A stretch of DNA of 10,458 nucleotides. Origin: DASWUD01 sp036401755 (GTDB taxonomy: Bacteria > Pseudomonadota > Gammaproteobacteria > Thiohalomonadales > Thiohalomonadaceae). The first letter of the stretch is position 1. Each line of letters begins with the position of its first letter. The position numbers were made by a program, and so were the translations under genes. The stretch spans positions 1 to 10,458 of the forward strand of contig DASWUD010000209.1 in the NCBI GenBank assembly GCA_036401755.1, given 5' to 3'. Below, in pieces: positions 7,127-10,458 of this stretch. The notes under the pieces were generated by a model that saw nothing but the letters and a program-made list of their open reading frames with translations, was not told where the DNA came from and searched no databases.

Positions 7127-7240
7127 GGTGTGCTCCTTGGGTATCTGCGAGAAACCGATGTCAATTCCGGTGGTGAGTCTGAGTGTAGACAACGATATTC
7201 GCAGGCGCTGCTTGTCCCTTTGCCGCGCGCAGCCTGCGCC

Positions 7241-7268
7241 AAAAATGCGAAGGGCCCTGACGGGCCCT
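7241..7268 (-). terminator. Intrinsic terminator of the glycine-zipper protein gene
   Basis: On the minus strand, AGGGCCC and GGGCCCT pair perfectly over 7 bp (7251-7257 with 7262-7268) around a 4-nt loop. Five T residues (complement of 7241-7245) follow about 5 nt after the stem. The structure lies 22 bp beyond the TGA of the upstream gene. The gap between stem and T-run makes it less than ideal, but stem, loop and position fit. Confidence 0.6.
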
Positions 7269-7290
7269 GTCGCTCTGTTGGCGCGTTGTT

Positions 7291-7995
7291 TCAGTTCGCC
7301 ATGCGCCAGCTGCCGTCGGGATGGCGGCAGGCGTTCTGGGTGCTCTCGGCGCGGGTGCCCCCGGCGGTGCGGGTAACATATTCACGGCAGTAGAGCCCCC
7401 CCTCCTGGCTGTAGGTGCGCACCGGGGTGACCTGATACTCCTGGCCATTGGTGCTGTTCTTCCAGGCGACGGTCTGGTTGTCGCCCACCCGCTCCAGCGC
7501 CTGGCCGGTGCACTGCACGTCGCGATTGTCCATGGTCTTGCCGATGGTGTTGCCGACGATGCCGCCGATCACCACGCCCGCGACGGTAGCCACGGTGCGG
7601 TTCTCCTCGCTGGCGGTGCGGTTGCCGATCACCCCGCCGGCCACGGCGCCGAGCACGGTACCGATCTTGTCGCGGTTGCAGGTACCGCGGCTGATGCCCA
7701 CCTCGCTGGAGACCCGGGGGGCGTCGGCCTGAGCACGCGCCTCGAACTCGGGGTTGTAGGGGCCGGCAACCGCCACCTGCTCGGGGGCATCGGCTGGCTG
7801 GCCGCGGCGATAGCCGTGGGCCGGGGCCCAGGGCGGTGGCGCGCCGCGCTCGAAGCGCGCCTCACGGCCCTGCCCCTTGGCAGCGTGTTTTTCATGTTTG
7901 CCATGCCGGTGGTCGTTCTTGCCCGGCTCGGCTAACACCGGTTGCGTGGCCAGCAGGGCGGCGATGGCCAGGGTGGCAATGGGGGTACGTTTCAT
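7291..7995 (-). CDS. Exported glycine-zipper (2TM, 17-kDa surface-antigen-like) protein
   Basis: The 234-residue protein begins with a Sec signal peptide (MKRTPIATLAIAALLATQPVLA, cleavage probably after LA at 22). There is no lipobox Cys, so it is not a lipoprotein. A long His/Arg/Pro-rich linker follows (about 26-75, with HRHGKHEKH). Next comes a glycine-zipper 2TM domain (about 112-154) with GAVAGGVIGN and GVVIGGIVGN repeats and the TIGKTMD end typical of Rick_17kDa_Anti-like proteins. The C-terminal region (about 160-231) has the QALERV, TVAWKN and YCREY blocks found in outer-membrane surface-antigen proteins of this type. Cysteines 106, 162, 203 and 223 could form disulfides. Function is unknown; envelope integrity or outer-membrane association is likely by family. 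The ATG has GGAG 8 nt upstream. Divergent from the yjdF-like gene; its transcript ends at the terminator near 7241-7268. Confidence 0.85.
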   Translation of the reverse strand: MKRTPIATLAIAALLATQPVLAEPGKNDHRHGKHEKHAAKGQGREARFERGAPPPWAPAHGYRRGQPADAPEQVAVAGPYNPEFEARAQADAPRVSSEVGISRGTCNRDKIGTVLGAVAGGVIGNRTASEENRTVATVAGVVIGGIVGNTIGKTMDNRDVQCTGQALERVGDNQTVAWKNSTNGQEYQVTPVRTYSQEGGLYCREYVTRTAGGTRAESTQNACRHPDGSWRMAN

Positions 7996-8031
7996 CTGGG
8001 CTACTCCATGAGGTCACTATCTGTTGGTGCG

Positions 8032-8044
8032 CCCTACAGTAGGG
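8032..8044. promoter_or_regulatory. Palindrome in the divergent spacer, candidate operator
   Basis: CCCTAC and GTAGGG are perfect 6-bp arms around a single A. Flanking GCGC on the left and GAGCGC on the right nearly extend the symmetry. The site lies 37 bp upstream of the start codon of the glycine-zipper gene and 99 bp upstream of the yjdF-like ATG. It could be a repressor site or the stem of a leader hairpin. No known operator consensus is matched. Confidence 0.28.
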
Positions 8045-8082
8045 AGCGCCCCCCTTTCAGGCCAGCACGGCGGCGTCGAAGT

Positions 8083-8112
8083 GTGACGCAAGCCACGTCT
8101 GTCGGGTATGCT
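8083..8112 (+). promoter_or_regulatory. Candidate sigma-70 promoter for the yjdF-like gene
   Basis: GTGACG (8083-8088) and TATGCT (8107-8112) are 18 nt apart, each matching 4 of 6 consensus bases. Transcription would start near 8119, about 24 nt before the ATG at 8143. This agrees with the choice of that ATG, because more upstream in-frame starts would lie before or at the transcription start. Confidence 0.33.
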
Positions 8113-8142
8113 GCGACCGTGCAGCCCCCAAAGCAATTCAAT

Positions 8143-8763
8143 ATGGATGAAATCACCACCCCTTTCCGACACAACCGCCCCCTGCAATTGATGGTCATCT
8201 GGCTGGCGGTGATCTGGGGTATCACCGCCATCAAGCCACTCTATCCCATCGATTGGGTGCTGGAGAACCTGCTGACCTATCTCTATGCTGCGCTGCTGAT
8301 CCTTACCCACCGCCGCTTCAAATTCTCCAATCTTTCTTACGGGGTGTTTAGCGTCTTTCTCACCCTGCACATGATCGGTGCCCACTACACCTATGCACAA
8401 ACCCCCATCGGTTTCTGGATGGAGGAGTGGTTCGGCTTTAGCCGCAACCACTATGATCGGGTGGTGCATCTGGCCTTCGGTCTGTTGCTGGTGGTGCCGC
8501 TGCGTGAGGTGATGGTGCGCATCGTCGGCGTGCCATTGCGCTGGTCGCGTTTCATGGCGGTGGTGATGCTCCTCGCCATGGCCGCCTTCTATGAGTTGCT
8601 GGAGATGTGGACGGCGATCCTGGTCAGCCCCGAACTGGGCGATGCCTACCTGGGTGCCCAGGGCGATGTCTGGGATGCACAGCAAGATATCTTCCTGGCC
8701 TTTTTCGGCGCCACCCTCGCCATGCTCGCCGGGGCGATACGAAAAAAGGTGGAATCAGCTTGA
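8143..8763 (+). CDS. DUF2238 (YjdF-type) inner-membrane protein
   Basis: The 206-residue protein belongs to the DUF2238 / YjdF family. Recognisable blocks are an N-terminal helix followed by DWVLENLLTYLYAALLILTHRRF (about 39-61), LTLHMIGAHYTYAQTPIGFW (about 78-97), NHYDRVVHLAFGLLLVVPLREV (about 107-128), FYELLEMW (near 150) and a final QGDVWDAQQDIFLAFFGATLAML segment. About six membrane helices are predicted. The repeated acidic and His positions (HMIGAHYTY, YDRVVH, YELLEMW, GDVWDAQQD) are conserved in the family, but its function is not established. The frame stays open upstream to 7942. The ATG at 8143 is preferred because homologues start shortly before this hydrophobic helix; a GTG at 8119 is an alternative. 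No clear Shine-Dalgarno is seen. The tRNA-Asp promoter overlaps its stop codon. Confidence 0.88.
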   Translation: MDEITTPFRHNRPLQLMVIWLAVIWGITAIKPLYPIDWVLENLLTYLYAALLILTHRRFKFSNLSYGVFSVFLTLHMIGAHYTYAQTPIGFWMEEWFGFSRNHYDRVVHLAFGLLLVVPLREVMVRIVGVPLRWSRFMAVVMLLAMAAFYELLEMWTAILVSPELGDAYLGAQGDVWDAQQDIFLAFFGATLAMLAGAIRKKVESA

Positions 8764-8787
8764 CGCTTCGGCATCTTCCAGTAGAAT
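8760..8787 (+). promoter_or_regulatory. Sigma-70 promoter of tRNA-Asp with GC-rich discriminator
   Basis: TTGACG (8760-8765) and TAGAAT (8782-8787) each match 5 of 6 consensus bases and are 16 nt apart. They are followed by the GC-rich stretch ACGCCGCTCCCC, the kind of discriminator that makes stable-RNA promoters sensitive to ppGpp in proteobacteria. A start near 8794-8796 gives a leader of about 40 nt before the tRNA. The -35 hexamer overlaps the TGA stop (8761-8763) of the yjdF-like gene. Confidence 0.7.
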
Positions 8788-8834
8788 ACGCCGCTCCCCT
8801 GAGGGCCGCGCAGCGACTCTCATCAGCACGCAAC

Positions 8835-8911
8835 GGAGCGGTAGTTCAGTCGGTTAGAATACCGGCCTGTCACGCCGGGGGTCGCGGGTTCGAGTCCCGT
8901 CCGCTCCGCCA
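8835..8911 (+). tRNA. tRNA-Asp (anticodon GUC)
   Basis: The 77-nt gene folds as a full cloverleaf. The acceptor stem GGAGCGG (8835-8841) pairs with CCGCTCC (8901-8907), followed by discriminator G and an encoded CCA (8909-8911). The anticodon stem CCGGC/GCCGG encloses the loop CTGTCAC with anticodon GTC at 8869-8871. The T arm contains GGTTCGAGTCC. The sequence matches the E. coli tRNA-Asp pattern closely; visible differences are pair-preserving changes in the anticodon and acceptor stems. A run of five T (8912-8916) directly follows the CCA and may form part of the 3' trailer. Confidence 0.98.
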
Positions 8912-8950
8912 TTTTTCCCTAGTCCTCCTCCGCCCAACAGGAGCGAGAAG

Positions 8951-9334
8951 ATGCGGCCACTGCACCTCATATCGCTAATTGCCATCGCGCTGCTTGTGGC
9001 GGGCTGCTCCGACAAGGTGCCCCGTGTTACCGGCAGCTGGTCCTGTACCAGCACCCATCCCGGCGGCTTTATCTCGCGCGACCGATTCCAGTTCCTCGCC
9101 AAGGGCGAAATGTTCCTCGACAGCGATAGCGTCAGCATGTCCGGCCGCTATACCGAGCAGGATAACGCCCTCACCATCGAGCTGATTGATGTCCCCGTTT
9201 CCGACCCGATGGGGCGCATGATGATGCAACCGCAGACCTTGCGCGCCACGATTCAGAAGCTGACCGCCAGCGAGTTGGTGATGGATGTCTCCACCGGACA
9301 GAACCACCACCTGAGCAGTTGCCGGCGCAATTAA
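8951..9334 (+). CDS. Small lipoprotein of unknown function (possibly lipocalin-like)
   Basis: The 127-residue protein has a lipoprotein signal peptide: MRPLH, a hydrophobic stretch, and the lipobox LVAGC with the acylated Cys at 19. Ser at +2, rather than Asp, favours outer-membrane sorting. The mature part is rich in short alternating strands: GSWSCTS, GGFISRDRFQFL, GRYTEQDNALTIEL, LRATIQKLTASELVMDV, with a final SSCRRN. The order 'GSWxC ... SGRYxxxxNxLTI ... IxxLTxxELV ... SCxR' resembles small lipocalin-like beta-barrels, but this is a visual impression only. Cys32 and Cys124 could form a disulfide joining the two ends of the barrel. The ATG at 8951 has AGGAG (8939-8943) 7 nt upstream. No separate promoter is evident in the 39 bp after the tRNA, so read-through from the tRNA promoter is possible. 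Confidence 0.82.
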   Translation: MRPLHLISLIAIALLVAGCSDKVPRVTGSWSCTSTHPGGFISRDRFQFLAKGEMFLDSDSVSMSGRYTEQDNALTIELIDVPVSDPMGRMMMQPQTLRATIQKLTASELVMDVSTGQNHHLSSCRRN

Positions 9335-9555
9335 TTCGCGGTCTCCGTTTCCAGACCATCCTGTCTAGCGTGCACTACTGAGGAACCTCAGAAGAAATGG
9401 TTGCGCAGCGATCTGCTGTGTTCGCCCCCACGCCCATCTGCTTGGAATGTCCCGGTCTCTGCCCTCCGTGTGCCTTTAAGATGGCATCTCACTTTTTCAG
9501 AGGTTGCCAGATCGTGTGTACCTACCGGTGAGAGAGGGGCACCGCTCATCACTTG

Positions 9556-9590
9556 CGCCGAGTGTAGCTATTGCTACATACCTTGCGGCG
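9556..9590 (+). other. Compound hairpin, candidate structured RNA or weak terminator
   Basis: An inner perfect 6-bp stem, TGTAGC (9563-9568) with GCTACA (9573-9578), closes a TATT loop. An outer stem, CGCCG (9556-9560) with CGGCG (9586-9590), is separated from it by an asymmetric internal loop (AG on one side, TACCTTG on the other). A pyrimidine run (TTCTCCTCCT) follows on the plus strand but is not a U-tract. No known riboswitch or sRNA family is matched. Confidence 0.35.
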
Positions 9591-9730
9591 TTCTCCTCCT
9601 AGCATGACTCCCGTCGCTCCCGCATAGCGTTTGCGAATATCGGGTTCAACGGGGCCTGCCGCTCTCCCCATCTCCGCGATATCCGTCGGGCCGTGATGCG
9701 CTGGCGATAGCCCATTCATACATTCGACGT

Positions 9731-9736
9731 GAGGTG
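9731..9736 (+). promoter_or_regulatory. Ribosome-binding site of the isochorismatase-family gene
   Basis: GAGGTG ends 7 nt before the ATG at 9744. It decides the start, which is followed at once by a clear signal peptide. Confidence 0.7.
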
Positions 9737-9743
9737 AAATGCC

Positions 9744-10458
9744 ATGAAAAAGAGTCTATTTGCCATACTGCTCGCGCTTCCTCTGGGGCTGAGCACAACC
9801 TCTGCCAACGCAGAGAGCCTCTCCGCTCTGGACAAGACGCGCACCGCTGTTCTCATCACCGATCCGCAAAACGATTTCCTGCGTGAAGATGGCAAGCTCT
9901 ACAAGCTGCTTGCTGAAAATCTTAAAGAACTGGGCACGATCGAGCATATCGAACAGTTGATGAGGGGCGCCAAGAAGTCCGGCATCACGCTGGCGGTAGA
10001 TCCGCTCGTCTACACGGCATTGGATGGCGACTGGGTCAATGCCGGGGCACTGCAACGGCAATTGCTCGACATGCAGGCATTGCATCGCACCAGCCTTAAC
10101 GAACCCAAAGGTTTTGAGAACTCCGGCGCCGATTTTTATGGACGATACAAACCGTATATCCATGATGGCAAGACCATCGTGGTGGCACCGCACAAGATGT
10201 ATGGCCCGGAAAGCAACGATCTGATCTACCAGCTGCGCAGCCGGGGTATCGACACTGTCATTCTGGGGGGGATGGTGGCCAATCTCTGTGTCGACTCCCA
10301 TCTGCGGGCATTGATGGAAAACGGTTTCAGAGTCTATGTGGTCAAGGATGCGGTCGCCGCACCAGGCGATGATGCCTACAAGGCGGCATTGGTGAACTAT
10401 GGCATGATCGCGAACGGTGTGTGGACCACCGACGAGGCGGTCAAGGCGATGAGCCGCT
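9744..10458 (+). CDS. Exported isochorismatase-family cysteine hydrolase, 3' end missing
   Basis: The first 238 residues are visible and the frame is still open at the window edge. The protein starts with a Sec signal peptide (MKKSLFAILLALPLGLSTTS, then ANA before the probable cleavage site at 23/24), so it should act in the periplasm or outside. The isochorismatase-like fold shows its full catalytic triad: Asp40 in VLITDPQNDF (36-45), Lys151 in VVAPHKMYG (146-154) and Cys182 in GGMVANLCVDSHLRAL (175-190), followed by the strand VYVVKDAVAAPG (197-208). This family hydrolyses C-N bonds in amides or vinyl ethers (nicotinamidase, N-carbamoylsarcosine amidase, isochorismatase). The substrate cannot be told from sequence. 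Residues about 88-142 form a long segment between the Asp and Lys motifs. The gene is probably expressed independently, given the 409-bp spacer upstream. Confidence 0.88.
   Translation, partial: MKKSLFAILLALPLGLSTTSANAESLSALDKTRTAVLITDPQNDFLREDGKLYKLLAENLKELGTIEHIEQLMRGAKKSGITLAVDPLVYTALDGDWVNAGALQRQLLDMQALHRTSLNEPKGFENSGADFYGRYKPYIHDGKTIVVAPHKMYGPESNDLIYQLRSRGIDTVILGGMVANLCVDSHLRALMENGFRVYVVKDAVAAPGDDAYKAALVNYGMIANGVWTTDEAVKAMSR

Larger units (their letters stand above)
9335..9743. other. Gene-free spacer with several short inverted repeats
   Basis: No convincing coding sequence is present on either strand of this 409-bp spacer. It contains several short inverted repeats: GGTCT/AGACC (9340-9357, 8-nt loop), CTGAGG/CCTCAG (9378-9391, 2-nt loop), AGATG/CATCT (9479-9489, 1-nt centre) and a compound hairpin at 9556-9590. 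The first lies 5 bp past the lipoprotein stop but has no T-run. The end of the spacer carries the ribosome-binding site of the isochorismatase-family gene. I could not identify a clear promoter. Confidence 0.6.

Noticed and set aside
7159..7164. Perfect minus-strand TTGACA upstream of the HPF/cold-shock gene.
   Set aside because: No acceptable -10 hexamer lies 15-19 nt downstream; the expected position falls on the ribosome-binding site.
7127..7192. Upstream ATG for the HPF/cold-shock gene at 7192.
   Set aside because: The 22 extra residues do not match the S30AE start and would be encoded by the strong AAGGAG ribosome-binding site serving the ATG at 7126.
7227..7242. Minus-strand GG-N10-GC pattern resembling a sigma-54 promoter.
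   Set aside because: The TT before the -12 GC and other consensus bases are missing, and GC-rich sequence gives such matches by chance.
7942..8142. N-terminal extension of the yjdF-like gene (67 extra codons).
   Set aside because: The extension overlaps the 5' end of the divergent glycine-zipper gene, is Arg-rich without family similarity, and lies largely upstream of the likely promoter.
8835..8911. tRNA-Asp as an integration (att) site for a mobile element.
   Set aside because: No integrase gene and no repeat of the tRNA 3' end is present in the downstream sequence available.
9401..9607. Possible 68-residue Cys-rich ORF (CAECSYCYIPC) in the gene-free spacer.
   Set aside because: There is no ribosome-binding site, the composition is not protein-like, and the Cys cluster falls in the compound hairpin. 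Kept only as non-coding spacer.
9756..10301. Minus-strand open frame inside the isochorismatase-family gene.
   Set aside because: The plus strand carries a signal peptide and full catalytic triad; the antisense product has no motif.

Overview
The window is a GC-rich, gene-dense chromosomal stretch from a bacterium that is very probably a gammaproteobacterium. The main evidence is a full-length RapA that follows the Escherichia coli protein closely from its first residues (GQRWISDTE) to its C-terminus. A tRNA-Asp(GUC) nearly identical to the enterobacterial one, a YjdF-type DUF2238 membrane protein and a lone DUF971 protein fit the same assignment. Nothing fixes the genus. No transposase, integrase, phage gene or CRISPR array is visible, and most of the content looks like core genome.

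Left part (1-4225). The end of a thioredoxin-fold gene runs in from the left and converges on a two-gene minus-strand unit: a SlyD-like FKBP prolyl isomerase followed by a DUF971 protein. That unit is divergent from rapA, which recycles RNA polymerase. The 138-bp divergent spacer holds a plausible sigma-70 promoter for rapA.

Middle (4270-7126). An MgtE-type magnesium channel/transporter gene follows rapA after 44 bp and may share its transcript. Its last membrane helix carries Ser where the family normally has the pore Asp. Converging on it from the right is a compact three-gene minus-strand operon: a ribosome-hibernation (HPF/RaiA) domain fused to a cold-shock-like domain, a four-helix membrane protein I cannot assign, and a DUF504/MJ1316-domain protein predicted to recognise RNA ends. 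The last two genes overlap by 17 bp. Two RNA-linked proteins around an unknown membrane protein make this the best candidate here for an undescribed functional unit, but the functional link is inference.

Right part (7251-10458). A secreted glycine-zipper protein with its own intrinsic terminator is divergent from the yjdF-like gene. Then comes tRNA-Asp, driven by a strong sigma-70-like promoter with a GC-rich discriminator. A small outer-membrane-type lipoprotein gene starts 39 bp after the tRNA. A 409-bp gene-free spacer rich in short inverted repeats follows. The window ends inside a gene for an exported isochorismatase-family cysteine hydrolase with an intact Asp-Lys-Cys triad.
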